A stretch of DNA of 43,678 nucleotides from an uncultured Lachnospiraceae bacterium (GTDB lineage: Bacteria; Bacillota; Clostridia; Lachnospirales; Lachnospiraceae). Shown piece by piece: positions 8,045 through 18,446 of the stretch. Where the stretch lies: contig CADBEN010000017.1 of NCBI GenBank assembly GCA_902793685.1, forward strand, positions 1 through 43,678, read 5' to 3'. Each line of letters opens with the position of its first letter. Within the stretch, counting starts at the first letter, position 1. The position numbers and the translations under genes are program-made. The notes below the pieces were generated by a model. That model ran no database searches. It was not told where the DNA came from and was given only the letters and a program-made list of their open reading frames with translations.

Positions 8045-10084
8045 ATGAGTGAGAAGATCAGAAAACCGTATTACATCACCACGGCCATCGCCTATACGTC
8101 CGGCAAGCCGCATATCGGAAACACCTACGAGATCATCCTGGCTGACGCCATTGCGCGTTACCGCCGGGAAGAGGGTTACGATGTGCGTTTCCAGACCGGT
8201 ACCGACGAGCACGGACAGAAGATCGAGGAGAAGGCGGCAGCAGCCGGCATGACTCCGAAGGAGTTCGTGGACAAGGTCGCGGCGGACATCAAGCGGATAT
8301 GGGACCGGATGAACACTTCCTACGACCGCTTCATCCGTACCACGGATCCGGATCACGAGATCCAGATCCAGAAGATCTTCCGGAAGCTGTATGAGCAGGG
8401 GGATATCTACAAGAGCGAGTACGAAGGTATGTACTGCACGCCCTGCGAGAGCTTCTGGACTTCTTCACAGCTGGTGGACGGCAAGTGTCCGGACTGCGGG
8501 CGCGAATGCCGGCCGGCAAAGGAGGAGGCTTACTTCTTCCGTATGAGTAAGTATGCGGACCGTCTGATCGAGCACATCAACAGTCATCCGGAGTTCATCC
8601 AGCCCGTCTCCAGAAAGAACGAGATGATGAACAACTTCCTGCTGCCGGGGCTGCAGGATCTCTGCGTGTCCCGCACCAGCTTCAAGTGGGGCATCCCGGT
8701 GGACTTCGACCCGAAGCACGTGGTCTATGTGTGGCTGGATGCTTTGAGCAACTACGCCACCGGCCTGGGCTACGACGCGGACGGAAACCACGGCGACCTT
8801 TATAAGAAGTACTGGCCCGCGGACCTGCACCTCATCGGAAAGGATATCATCCGCTTCCATACCATCTACTGGCCTATCTTCCTGATGGCTCTCGGCGAGC
8901 CGCTGCCGAAGCAGGTCTTCGGTCATCCGTGGCTTCTGCAGGCGGGCGGCAAGATGTCGAAGTCCAAAGGGAACGTCCTTTACGCGGACGATCTTGCCGA
9001 TTTCTTCGGTGTGGACCCGGTCCGTTATTTCTGCCTGCATGAGATGCCCTTCGACAACGACGGCGTCATCAGCTGGGATCTGATGGTGGAGCGCTACAAT
9101 TCCGATCTGGCAAACGTCCTCGGGAACCTGGTGAGCCGGACTATCGCCATGTCCAACAAGTATTTCGGCGGCATCGTCTCCAATCCGGCTGTGGAGCTTT
9201 CTCCGGAGGAGGCCGCGCTGGATCAGGATCTGAAGGATACCGTCCTCGGCGGCGTGAAGAAGATCACTGCGAAGATGGACGTGCTCCGCGTCGCGGACGC
9301 TCTGACCGAGCTCTGGAATATCTTCAAGCGCTGCAACAAGTACATTGACGAGACAACTCCCTGGGTCCTTGCGAAGGATGAGGCGAAGAAGGACCGCCTG
9401 GCAATGGTGCTCTACAACCTGACCGAGGCGATCACCATCGGCGCGTCCCTCCTGTCCAGCTTCATGCCGGAAACCTCGGAAAAGATCCTTTCCGAGCTCG
9501 CTGCTTCCCACCGCAGTCTGGAGGAGATGGAGCAGTTCGGTCTCTATGCTTCCGGGACCAAGGTCGCCGAGAAGCCGGAGATCCTCTTTGCGCGTCTTGA
9601 CCCGAAGGAGGTAGAGAAGAAGCTGGCGGCCGAGGCTGCCGCTGCGGAGGCTCCGAAGCAGGAAGCAGCTGCTGCTGAGGCGAAGGCTGCCGATGCCGGC
9701 GCTGCCGCGGAAACCGCGGAGGAAGCGGCTCCGGAGAAGATCCCGTCCAAGCCCTCTGTCGGATTTGAGGATTTTGAGAAGTGCGAGTTCCGGGTCTGCG
9801 AAGTCCTGAAGTGCGAGTTCGTCCCGAAGTCCAAGAAGCTTCTCCGCTTTGAGCTGAAGGCAGGAGATGCCCGGATCCAGATTCTTTCCGGCATCAAGAA
9901 GTGGTATCCGGAGCCGGAGAAGCTGGTGGGAAAGAAGGTCATGGCCATCCTGAACCTGGAGCCGCGGAAGATCGCGGGCCTGGAATCCCAGGGCATGCTG
10001 CTCAGCGCCATGGACAAGGACGGAAACCTGAGCCTGATGACCGTCATGGACGATGTGGTCGCGGCAGGCGCGGAAGTCGGATAA
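8045..10084 (+). CDS. metG: methionyl-tRNA synthetase with C-terminal tRNA-binding domain
   Basis: 679 residues. Class I signatures: HIGN at 23-26 and KMSKS at 303-307. A zinc knuckle with CTPC and CPDC lies at about 126-155. The anticodon-binding domain covers about 350-520. An Ala/Glu-rich linker (about 525-575) leads to an EMAP/Trbp111-like OB fold (about 580-679, with FRVCEVLKCEFVP, KLLRFELKAG and LSGIKKWY), which in this enzyme class dimerises and helps hold tRNA. Charges tRNA-Met with methionine. The binding site GGAGAAAGGGG lies just before the ATG. Confidence 0.96.
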   Translation: MSEKIRKPYYITTAIAYTSGKPHIGNTYEIILADAIARYRREEGYDVRFQTGTDEHGQKIEEKAAAAGMTPKEFVDKVAADIKRIWDRMNTSYDRFIRTTDPDHEIQIQKIFRKLYEQGDIYKSEYEGMYCTPCESFWTSSQLVDGKCPDCGRECRPAKEEAYFFRMSKYADRLIEHINSHPEFIQPVSRKNEMMNNFLLPGLQDLCVSRTSFKWGIPVDFDPKHVVYVWLDALSNYATGLGYDADGNHGDLYKKYWPADLHLIGKDIIRFHTIYWPIFLMALGEPLPKQVFGHPWLLQAGGKMSKSKGNVLYADDLADFFGVDPVRYFCLHEMPFDNDGVISWDLMVERYNSDLANVLGNLVSRTIAMSNKYFGGIVSNPAVELSPEEAALDQDLKDTVLGGVKKITAKMDVLRVADALTELWNIFKRCNKYIDETTPWVLAKDEAKKDRLAMVLYNLTEAITIGASLLSSFMPETSEKILSELAASHRSLEEMEQFGLYASGTKVAEKPEILFARLDPKEVEKKLAAEAAAAEAPKQEAAAAEAKAADAGAAAETAEEAAPEKIPSKPSVGFEDFEKCEFRVCEVLKCEFVPKSKKLLRFELKAGDARIQILSGIKKWYPEPEKLVGKKVMAILNLEPRKIAGLESQGMLLSAMDKDGNLSLMTVMDDVVAAGAEVG

Positions 10085-10091
10085 AAAACAA

Positions 10092-10121
10092 AAGTTCCGG
10101 CCGCAGATGCGGCCGGAACTT
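10092..10121 (+). repeat. 14-bp perfect stem-loop between metG and tatD
   Basis: Arms 10092-10105 and 10108-10121 pair perfectly with a two-base central gap. A-rich sequence precedes it and no T-run follows, so on the plus strand it is a poor intrinsic terminator; it may adjust metG-tatD expression or RNA decay. Confidence 0.65.
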
Positions 10122-10142
10122 CAGGTAGAAAAGAAGACAGAT

Positions 10143-10916
10143 ATGATCATTGATACACATGCGCATTATGATTCGGAAGACTTCGATCAGGACCGGGAGA
10201 TCCTGATCGAAAGCTTTCCGGGGAAGGGGATCGAAAAGGTCCTGAACGCGGGCGCTTCCGCGGCATCTGCCTGGAAAGGTCTGGAGATGGCGGAGCGCTG
10301 GCCGCAGATGTACTGCGCCCTGGGCGTCCACCCCAACGAGCTGGAAGGTCTTTCGGAAGAGGTGCTGAAGGAGTTCGCGGAGAAATCGGTCCATCCCAAG
10401 GTGGCGGCCATCGGTGAGATCGGCCTGGAGTACCACTATGAGGAGCCGCCGCGGGACGTACAGAAAACCTGGTTCCGGCGGCAGATCGCCCTGGCGAAGG
10501 AAGTGGGCCTGCCCATTATCGTCCACTCCCGGGATGCGGTGAAGGATACGCTGGACGTGATCCGGGAAGAGCATGCGGAAGAGGCAGGCGGCGTGATTCA
10601 CTGTTTTTCCGCCGGGCCTGAGGTGGCGGAGATCTACGTCCGTATGGGCTTTTATATCGGCGTCGGCGGCGTAGTCACCTTCAAGAACGGGCGGAAGTTG
10701 AAGGAGGTCGTGCAGGCGGTCCCGATGGACAGGATCCTTCTGGAGACAGACGCACCTTATCTTGCGCCGGTCCCCCACCGTGGGCACCGGAATTCCTCGC
10801 TGTTCCTTCCGCTGGTGGCAGAAGCTGTCGCGGAGCTTCGCGGGATCTCAAGGCAGGAAGTCATCGACATCACCCGGGAAAACGCCCTTCGGTGTTTCCC
10901 GAAGCTTGCTGACTGA
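10143..10916 (+). CDS. TatD family metal-dependent hydrolase (DNase)
   Basis: 257 residues from ATG 10143. The TIM-barrel metallohydrolase ligands are visible: HxH near the start (DTHAHYD, H6 and H8), Glu in AIGEIGLEYHY, His in IIVHSRDA, His in VIHCFSAG and Asp in LLETDAPYLAP. This is the TatD/YabD family, with reported 3'-5' DNase activity; the physiological substrate is not settled. It sits between metG and rsmA as in Bacillus (yabD). The RNase M5 gene rnmV that is often found before rsmA is not present here. Confidence 0.92.
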   Translation: MIIDTHAHYDSEDFDQDREILIESFPGKGIEKVLNAGASAASAWKGLEMAERWPQMYCALGVHPNELEGLSEEVLKEFAEKSVHPKVAAIGEIGLEYHYEEPPRDVQKTWFRRQIALAKEVGLPIIVHSRDAVKDTLDVIREEHAEEAGGVIHCFSAGPEVAEIYVRMGFYIGVGGVVTFKNGRKLKEVVQAVPMDRILLETDAPYLAPVPHRGHRNSSLFLPLVAEAVAELRGISRQEVIDITRENALRCFPKLAD

Positions 10917-10994
10917 AAAAGATGAAACAGGACCCGGCCCGGAAAAACGGCCGGAAGAGACAGCTCATAAAGAGACAGAAGTCGGGAGAAGAAT

Positions 10995-11897
10995 ATGCCG
11001 GAGCTTGGAAAACCGCAGAATACCATAGACATCATCAAAAAATATGATTTCCGGTTCCGGAAGAAATTCGGGCAGAATTTCCTGATCGACACCAACGTGC
11101 TCGGTAAGATCGCCGATTCGGCCTGCATCGACCCCGGGGACTGTGTCCTGGAGATCGGACCGGGCATCGGAACGCTGACCCAGTACCTCGCGGAGCGGGC
11201 GCGGCAGGTGGTGGCAGTGGAGATCGATCCGGAGCTTATCCCGATCCTTTCGGAAACACTGGCCGGATTTCCGAACGCGGAGGTCATCCACGCCGACATC
11301 ATGAAGACGGATATCCGGGAACTGGCGGAAAAGTATAACGGCGGAAAACCGCTGAACGTTGTCGCGAATCTGCCCTATTACATCACGACGCCCATCATCA
11401 TGAGTCTTCTGGAAGACGGCGCTCCGGTGAAGAGCATCACCGTCATGATCCAGAAAGAGGTGGCGGAGCGCATGCAGGCGGGGCCGGGCGGAAAGGAATA
11501 CGGCGCCCTGTCCCTTGCGGTGCAGTATTACTGCGATACGGAGATCGTGGCGAATGTGCCGCCGAACTGCTTTATCCCACGGCCGAATGTGGGTTCCTGC
11601 GTGATCCGGCTGAACCGCTATGCGGAGCCGCCGGTCAGGGTAAAGGATCCGGAGAAGATGTTCAAAATCATCCGGGCCGCCTTCAACCAGCGGCGGAAGA
11701 CGCTGGCGAACGCTGTTTCCCACGGCGGAATCAGCGGCGGAAATGTCGGTGCAGAAGGAAACAGTGCCGGGACATCCGGCGGAACCGTGGGCCGGGAGCG
11801 GGTCACAGAGGTGCTGCGGGAGATGGGACTTTCCGAGACCATCCGCGGCGAGGCGATGACTCTTGATCAGTTCGCGGAGTTTTCGGACAGACTGTAA
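10995..11897 (+). CDS. rsmA: 16S rRNA dimethyladenosine transferase
   Basis: 300 residues. KKFGQNFLID near the start, the SAM motif VLEIGPGIGTLT, and the catalytic NLPYYI motif identify RsmA/KsgA, which dimethylates A1518 and A1519 of 16S rRNA. RRKTLANAV near the C-terminus is also conserved. Between that motif and the last helix lies an unusual Gly/Asn/Ser-rich insert (about residues 240-268). It ends the housekeeping run; the next gene has its own promoter. Confidence 0.95.
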   Translation: MPELGKPQNTIDIIKKYDFRFRKKFGQNFLIDTNVLGKIADSACIDPGDCVLEIGPGIGTLTQYLAERARQVVAVEIDPELIPILSETLAGFPNAEVIHADIMKTDIRELAEKYNGGKPLNVVANLPYYITTPIIMSLLEDGAPVKSITVMIQKEVAERMQAGPGGKEYGALSLAVQYYCDTEIVANVPPNCFIPRPNVGSCVIRLNRYAEPPVRVKDPEKMFKIIRAAFNQRRKTLANAVSHGGISGGNVGAEGNSAGTSGGTVGRERVTEVLREMGLSETIRGEAMTLDQFAEFSDRL

Positions 11898-11946
11898 AAG
11901 CATCCATATGGCCCGGGATGCTGATTATTAAGATTTTATTGATTCA

Positions 11947-11975
11947 TTGCGGACACGGTAATATTTTTGTAGAAT
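11947..11975 (+). promoter_or_regulatory. sigma-A type promoter for the 12008 gene
   Basis: TTGCGG (11947-11952), a 17-base spacer, and TAGAAT (11970-11975). The site is in an AT-rich 110-base gap and the ribosome binding site AAAGAGG (11994-12000) follows. Confidence 0.65.
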
Positions 11976-12007
11976 GATAATAATTCTGCATTCAAAGAGG
12001 CTATTTC

Positions 12008-13702
12008 ATGACTAAATTCGGAAAATCAGCAGCGGTGATCGCTGCTTTTATGATAGCGGCAGGGCTTTCTGCCTGCGGCCAGGGCGGGACGACGTCCGGC
12101 AGCGCGGCAGGAACAGAGGCGGCAGCGCCGGAAAACGCGGGCAGCGGCGCCCAGGCGGCAGATGCCGGCACCGGAAGTGAAAACGCGGAGGAGAGCGCGG
12201 CGGCAGCGCCGGAGACCCATGCGGTCCTGGGAATCGCCCCGGGCGGCGCTCAGTTCCCGGACATGAATATCGTGGTCCCGACCACGGAACCGGCACCGGA
12301 ATATATCCGGATCGGCACCAAAAGCTGGATCGTCAAGGATCTGCAGAGCCGGCTTATGGAACTCGGATTTATGGACAACGATGAACCGACGGACTATTAC
12401 GGCGAAGTCACAGAGGCGGCGGTCAAGATCTACCAGCGGCAGAACAAGCTGAATCAGGACGGTATCGTCGGCGCGGAAACGCTGAAGGCTATTCTCGATG
12501 AGGAAGCCCATTACTATACCGCCCAGCAGGGCGACAGCGGAACGGATATCACCGAACTGCAGCAGCGTCTGTATCAGCTGGGGTATCTTGCGGAGGAATC
12601 GGACATCACCGGCAATTTCGGGGACAAGACGCTGGAAGCGGTTATGAAGTTCCAGCAGATGAACGCCCTGGAGCAGGACGGCAAGGTCGGACGGAAGTCC
12701 ATGAACCTGATCTACGCAGAGGACGTCAAGCCGAACATGGTCGCCTACGGTGAGAAAAGTGAGGTCGTGCTGAAGGCGCAGGAGCGCCTGTACCAGCTCG
12801 GCTACCTGACCAGCAAGCCGGACGGGACTTTCGGTCTCGGGACATCCATGGCGATCAAGGAATTCCAGGCAAGAAATGACCTGGTCGTGGACGGCTATCT
12901 GGGACCCGGAACCAGAGTCATTCTGAACAGCGGGGACGCGAAGCCCTTCGGTCTGCGTCTCGGTGACCAGAGCGAAACTGTTACCCAGGTCCAGAAGCTT
13001 CTGAACAAGTGGGGTTACCTTCCCTCTGGAAACATCACCGGATATTACGGAGACGCGACACAGCAGGCGGTCAAGGATTTCCAGAAGCGGAATGACCTGG
13101 ACGATGACGGATCGGTAGGCGCCCTGACTATGGCGAAGCTGACCGGAACCGATGCAAAGCGGCCTGCACCGAAGCCGCAGCGGACCACCGCGGCGAGTTC
13201 CTCCGGAAATTCCGGCAGCAGCTCCTCCGGAAACTCCGGCAGTTCCGGAAGCAGTTCTTCCGGCAGCAGTTCCTCCGGAAACGGCGGCGGAACGGACGCG
13301 GGCAGCGGCGGAAGCAGCTCGAACTACGTCTACACCGGCGGCGGCAGCGTGGGAACACTGCTCGGCATTGCGAGCTCCAAGCTCGGATCCCCCTATGTCT
13401 GGGGGGCCAAGGGACCGAATTCCTTTGACTGCTCAGGCTTCGTCTACTGGTGCCTGAACCAGGCCGGTGTGAGCCAGTCCTATATGACCAGCGGCGGCTG
13501 GGCAAGCTCCGGCAGAGGCCGCAGAGTCAACAGCTTCGGCGATCTTCAGGCCGGCGATATCATCGTGGTCAGCGGCCACGTCGGGATCTGTGCCGGCGGC
13601 GGCACCGTCATCGACGCCAGCTCTTCCAACGGACGTGTGGTCCACCGCAGCCTCGGCAGCTGGTGGCAGCGCCACTTTATCTGCGGCTGGCGAATCTTTT
13701 GA
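12008..13702 (+). CDS. lipoprotein NlpC/P60 cell-wall peptidase with four peptidoglycan-binding repeats
   Basis: 564 residues. The N-terminus is a lipoprotein signal peptide with lipobox LSAC (Cys23), so the protein should be anchored outside the membrane. An Ala/Glu-rich spacer follows. Four PG_binding_1 repeats lie at about 105-160, 180-230, 250-300 and 320-375 (each with a QxxLxxLGY...F..KT..AVK.FQ..N.L..DG pattern). A Ser/Gly linker (about 390-440) leads to an NlpC/P60 endopeptidase domain with Cys475 (DCSGF) and His524 (SGHVGI); the third polar residue appears to be Asp536 (VIDASS), where His is common. It probably cleaves peptide stems of peptidoglycan during growth or separation. It has its own promoter and terminator. 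Confidence 0.92.
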   Translation: MTKFGKSAAVIAAFMIAAGLSACGQGGTTSGSAAGTEAAAPENAGSGAQAADAGTGSENAEESAAAAPETHAVLGIAPGGAQFPDMNIVVPTTEPAPEYIRIGTKSWIVKDLQSRLMELGFMDNDEPTDYYGEVTEAAVKIYQRQNKLNQDGIVGAETLKAILDEEAHYYTAQQGDSGTDITELQQRLYQLGYLAEESDITGNFGDKTLEAVMKFQQMNALEQDGKVGRKSMNLIYAEDVKPNMVAYGEKSEVVLKAQERLYQLGYLTSKPDGTFGLGTSMAIKEFQARNDLVVDGYLGPGTRVILNSGDAKPFGLRLGDQSETVTQVQKLLNKWGYLPSGNITGYYGDATQQAVKDFQKRNDLDDDGSVGALTMAKLTGTDAKRPAPKPQRTTAASSSGNSGSSSSGNSGSSGSSSSGSSSSGNGGGTDAGSGGSSSNYVYTGGGSVGTLLGIASSKLGSPYVWGAKGPNSFDCSGFVYWCLNQAGVSQSYMTSGGWASSGRGRRVNSFGDLQAGDIIVVSGHVGICAGGGTVIDASSSNGRVVHRSLGSWWQRHFICGWRIF

Positions 13703-13730
13703 TAGGATCAGCACCCCGCAAAAATGAAAA

Positions 13731-13776
13731 CTCCGCTCCTGTAAGCTTTCTTACATAGGAGCGGAGCTTTTTGTTT
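13731..13776 (+). terminator. intrinsic terminator of the NlpC/P60 gene
   Basis: CTCCGCTCCTGTAAG (13731-13745) pairs with CTTAC and AGGAGCGGAG (up to 13766) with a two-base bulge; CTTTTTGTTTTT follows. Confidence 0.9.
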
Positions 13777-13781
13777 TTGCG

Positions 13782-13882
13782 GGGCGGACAAGACGCGCAG
13801 TGTCTCTGTCCGCCCGAAACGAGGAATTGCAAAGCAATTCCGAGCCATAAGGGTGCTGGTCCGTAAAGTACGCGAGTACGGA
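13782..13882. repeat. run of short stem-loops in a convergent junction
   Basis: Three separate hairpins lie between the terminators: GGGCGGACA (13782-13790) with TGTCCGCCC (13807-13815) enclosing AGACGC-GCA-GTGTCT; GGAATTGC-AAA-GCAATTCC (13823-13841); and CCGTA (13861-13865) with TACGG (13877-13881). A related AGACGCGCAG sequence recurs at 13945-13954. No coding potential is seen. Confidence 0.6.
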
Positions 13883-13887
13883 AATGA

Positions 13888-13923
13888 ATAAAACCGGGAT
13901 TCCGCAAGGAAGCCCGGTTTTAT
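13888..13923. terminator. bidirectional terminator, mainly for the minus-strand YhaN gene
   Basis: ATAAAACCGGG (13888-13898) pairs with CCCGGTTTTAT (13913-13923); inside is TTCC-GCAA-GGAA with a GCAA tetraloop. The A and T tracts flank it on both sides, so it can work in both directions between convergent genes. Confidence 0.8.
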
Positions 13924-13957
13924 GAATGCCGCCCGCGAGCGGGAGACGCGCAGCATC

Positions 13958-15880
13958 TCACAGCTCTGTCAGCCGGTATTCCATCATGTTGGCGGTGAGC
14001 AGCTGCGCTTCTCTCCGGTGGCAGCTGAAGATCAGGATCTGGCGGGACCGGAAGGTCTCCGCGAGCCAGAGAAGTACGGTGCGGAGCCGGTGTTCGTCGT
14101 AGTTCACGAAGCTGTCGTCAAAGAACAGCGGAAGCTTTTCGCCGGAAGCCGGTTCCGGGCCGGTGATCTCTCCGGAGCCGGCAGACTGGTCTGCGCCGCC
14201 CTGCATCAGATCCGCAGCGGCAAGGCGGAGGGCCAGGTAGACCTGGTCCATGGTGCCGGAGCTGACCTGGTCCAGAGGAATCAGCTTCTGCTCCGTATTC
14301 AGGAACACGTTCAGATCCTGGTCGATGCTGAGAGAAGTATAGATCCCGCCGGTGATGCCGCCGATCAGGTCGGAGGCGGATTTGTTCAGGTAAAGTCCGA
14401 AGGAATCCCGGATCGTGGTGGAAAGCCGGTTCATGGTCTCCTGGGCGATGTCGATGGCCTCGATCTCTTCCCGGAGCCGGTCATTTTCCGCGATGACATT
14501 CTTCAGCGCCGCACTTTCATCCCGGAGATTCGTGAGGTGTTCCAGCTGCTGCTCCAGCTCCCACTGGGACCGCTGCTGTCGGACGATAGTCTCGTCCGTT
14601 TCGGTCTGCCGCGCTTCCAGAGCTTTCAGTTCCGCTTCCGTTCCGGCGAGGGACTGTTCTCCCTGGTCCACACGGTCGCAGACGGCGATGAGACTGTCTG
14701 TTTCCGCCTTCACCTTTTCAAAGGTTTCCGAGCAATCGGCCGGACCGGTCTGTGACGGCAGAAGCTCAGGGAAGTATGGGCGGATCACATCCTCAAAGGC
14801 TGCTTTTTCCGCAGCTTCTTCCTTTTTCCGTTTCCCGTCCAGGTTCAGGAAGATCATCATCGGGATCAGAGAAAGCGCGCCGGCTGCGGCGAGGATGGCG
14901 TTCATAGGGACAGCGAGAGGGGTGTACACTTCCTGCAGGTTCCCTGAGGCCCAGAGGGCTCCGCCGAACAGCGCCGCCGTGAGAAGACCGAAGAAGATCG
15001 CCAGGAGCTTCCTCCCGCCGGAGGATGCTTTTTCCCGGGCGGCCTTCCAGCGTTCCAGGGCTTCGGAGGCGGCATTCAGGAATTCCGACAACTGACCCCG
15101 GTTCTCAAAGTGCTTTCCCCGAAGCATCTGCCGGTCCGCGGCATTCTTCATGAGGATCCCGGCCCGCTTTTCGTTCAGGAGCGTTTTTGCCTGCTCGGCG
15201 GACGCCTTTGCCTGTGTCAGCTCGTTCATGCGGTTCGCGTAATCCGGGGAGGAGATCTGTTCCTCGATCTTCCGGATCTCAGACAGGTTTGCCGCATAGT
15301 TTTTCGCGGCATCCGGGACGATGCGGGACTCGAAGGACTTTTTCTGGTCCTTCAGGTAGGCGCTGGCTTTGGTGATGTTCAGCGCCACATTGCCGGTAGT
15401 GTTCATGTTGGCAATGTAGTTCTTCAGTTCATTCACCATTTCACTGTCCGTCGCGCTCTTCAGCTGACTGATGCTGACGGTGTTCCGGTAGGCGGTCTCG
15501 CTGAGACCGTTGAGCAGCCCTTTCAGGAAGGGTTCCGGATCGGTGATGGTGATTCCGGAGGTCTCGTCCACGATGGTCAGGTCCTTCGGATTCCGGGCGA
15601 AGTTCCGCTCGATACGGTAGATATGTCCCCGGTTCTCGAGACGTATGATCCCGCCGTATGCGCCGTCCCCGAACCAGGGTTCATAGCGCGCGTAGAAGTC
15701 ATTCCGGGCGGCGCGCCCGCGGGCGCGCTCCATGCCGTAGAACATGGCGCGGAGAAATGCGTGCAGCGTGGATTTTCCGGCCTCGTTTCCGCCGTAGAGA
15801 ATGTTCATTCCGTCGGCAAACTCGATCTTCCGGTCGTGGAATTTACCGAAGCCTCGGATGGTCAGGTCTTTCAGGATCAT
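13958..15880 (-). CDS. YhaN-like AAA ATPase (SbcC/Rad50-related) with two membrane segments
   Basis: 640 residues. Walker A GGNEAGKST (about 30-38), ABC signature VSSGTMDQVYLALRLA near residue 540, and Walker B LPLFFDDSFVNYD near 590 define an SMC/Rad50-type ATPase. Between the two ATPase halves the coiled coil is short and holds two hydrophobic segments (KLLAIFFGLLTAALFGGALW and the AAAGALSLIPMMIFL region), as in the YhaN family. It is shorter than Bacillus YhaN (about 960 residues). The start overlaps the end of the upstream phosphoesterase gene by four bases (ATGA), so the two form an SbcCD-like pair probably acting on DNA ends. Why such a protein is in the membrane is not known. Confidence 0.85.
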   Translation of the reverse strand: MILKDLTIRGFGKFHDRKIEFADGMNILYGGNEAGKSTLHAFLRAMFYGMERARGRAARNDFYARYEPWFGDGAYGGIIRLENRGHIYRIERNFARNPKDLTIVDETSGITITDPEPFLKGLLNGLSETAYRNTVSISQLKSATDSEMVNELKNYIANMNTTGNVALNITKASAYLKDQKKSFESRIVPDAAKNYAANLSEIRKIEEQISSPDYANRMNELTQAKASAEQAKTLLNEKRAGILMKNAADRQMLRGKHFENRGQLSEFLNAASEALERWKAAREKASSGGRKLLAIFFGLLTAALFGGALWASGNLQEVYTPLAVPMNAILAAAGALSLIPMMIFLNLDGKRKKEEAAEKAAFEDVIRPYFPELLPSQTGPADCSETFEKVKAETDSLIAVCDRVDQGEQSLAGTEAELKALEARQTETDETIVRQQRSQWELEQQLEHLTNLRDESAALKNVIAENDRLREEIEAIDIAQETMNRLSTTIRDSFGLYLNKSASDLIGGITGGIYTSLSIDQDLNVFLNTEQKLIPLDQVSSGTMDQVYLALRLAAADLMQGGADQSAGSGEITGPEPASGEKLPLFFDDSFVNYDEHRLRTVLLWLAETFRSRQILIFSCHRREAQLLTANMMEYRLTEL

Positions 15881-16956
15881 TTCTTCCTGCTCCTTTCATC
15901 CGTGGTGCGCAGCAGGGCATTGACCCCGTAGTAGAGCGCTTTCCGGTCCAGACGGCTCATTCCCGGCTTGTCCAGCTCCTGTACGAAAAACCCGATCATA
16001 TCGGAGGGATGCTCCGCGAACAGCTTCGGGAAATTGTACTGCGGCTCCGATTCGTCCTGGATCTCCGCGATGCGGAAGCGGCTCTTCAGGACATCAAGAT
16101 CGAATTCGATGTCCGGATCCCGCATGCCGCGGATCCGGAGGCGGTATATGTTGTCGGTCCCGCGCTTCGTGATCTCGTCGCCGATGGTCATCAGGAGCTC
16201 CGTGTTCGTGGACCCTGTGGTCACGTTGACCGCAAGCGGAACATACTGGAGCTTTGCCACCGGGACAAATTCCAGACGGATCACCTGGCGGGTGACGTCG
16301 TTGATCTCGCCTTTGTAATAGCCGTGGGGGCCGGACTCGGTGACGTCCAGAGGTTCCGGAGATCCGCAGAAGGCGGCCTTTCCGGGGACCAGGACCTTCG
16401 GGCGGTGGATATGCCCGAGGGCGCAGTAGGAGAAGCCGGATTCAGTCAGTTCATTCACGTCCAGAGGAAGATGCTTCGGATCTCCGCCATGGCACAGGAG
16501 GATGTGGATCAGACCGTCCTCCGGGACCCGGACACCTGCGAGCAGGGGCTCGGTGATCTCCCGGGCATGGTAGGAAAAACCGTACACTTCCGTGTTCAGT
16601 TCCTTCAGGCGGACCGAAGTGAGGGATTCGCTGGTCAGATAGCTGACGTTTCCGGGCCACGGGAAGGAGAGGACTGCGGAGCTTTCGCGGATGCGGTCGT
16701 GATTTCCTGCAATGATGACCACGCGGGTCTCCGGGATCGTGGAAAAGAGGTAGCTGACCTCTTTCAGTTCCCTGACCAGGGGCTGGCGGTGGAACAGGTC
16801 TCCGGCAATCAGCAGGAGATCCGTCCCGTCCGCTTTCGCGTCCTTCACGACAGTGGAAAGGGCGTCCTTCACTGCCTGGGCGCGTTCACGACTCCAGGGC
16901 TTGTCCGAATCCGGATTCATACCGTAGTGGAAATCTCCGGTGTGGATAAACTTCAT
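15877..16956 (-). CDS. YhaO-like metallophosphoesterase (DNA repair exonuclease, SbcD/Mre11-related)
   Basis: 359 residues. Calcineurin-like phosphoesterase motifs in order: GDFHYG, GDLFH, AGNHDR, CHGGD and GHIHRP. These are the Mre11/SbcD metal-binding motifs, here in the YhaO branch. The binding site GGAGG precedes the ATG. It is the nuclease partner of the ATPase encoded immediately downstream with a four-base overlap. Confidence 0.9.
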   Translation of the reverse strand: MKFIHTGDFHYGMNPDSDKPWSRERAQAVKDALSTVVKDAKADGTDLLLIAGDLFHRQPLVRELKEVSYLFSTIPETRVVIIAGNHDRIRESSAVLSFPWPGNVSYLTSESLTSVRLKELNTEVYGFSYHAREITEPLLAGVRVPEDGLIHILLCHGGDPKHLPLDVNELTESGFSYCALGHIHRPKVLVPGKAAFCGSPEPLDVTESGPHGYYKGEINDVTRQVIRLEFVPVAKLQYVPLAVNVTTGSTNTELLMTIGDEITKRGTDNIYRLRIRGMRDPDIEFDLDVLKSRFRIAEIQDESEPQYNFPKLFAEHPSDMIGFFVQELDKPGMSRLDRKALYYGVNALLRTTDERSRKK

Positions 16957-17004
16957 ACGTTCCTCCGGTGTGAGAAAAGGGTGCGGGATATGTTTGAAAA
17001 GACA

Positions 17005-17041
17005 TCCGGGCTGCGGATCCGGGAGGGATCTGCAGCCCGGA
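17005..17041 (-). terminator. hairpin after asnS
   Basis: TCCGGGCTGCGGATCC (17005-17020) pairs with 17026-17041 apart from one mismatch. On the minus strand it is followed by ATGTCTTTTC, a modest T-run. It separates asnS from the YhaO gene. Confidence 0.65.
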
Positions 17042-17054
17042 GACTCCGATGAGT

Positions 17055-18446
<1,392 letters not shown>

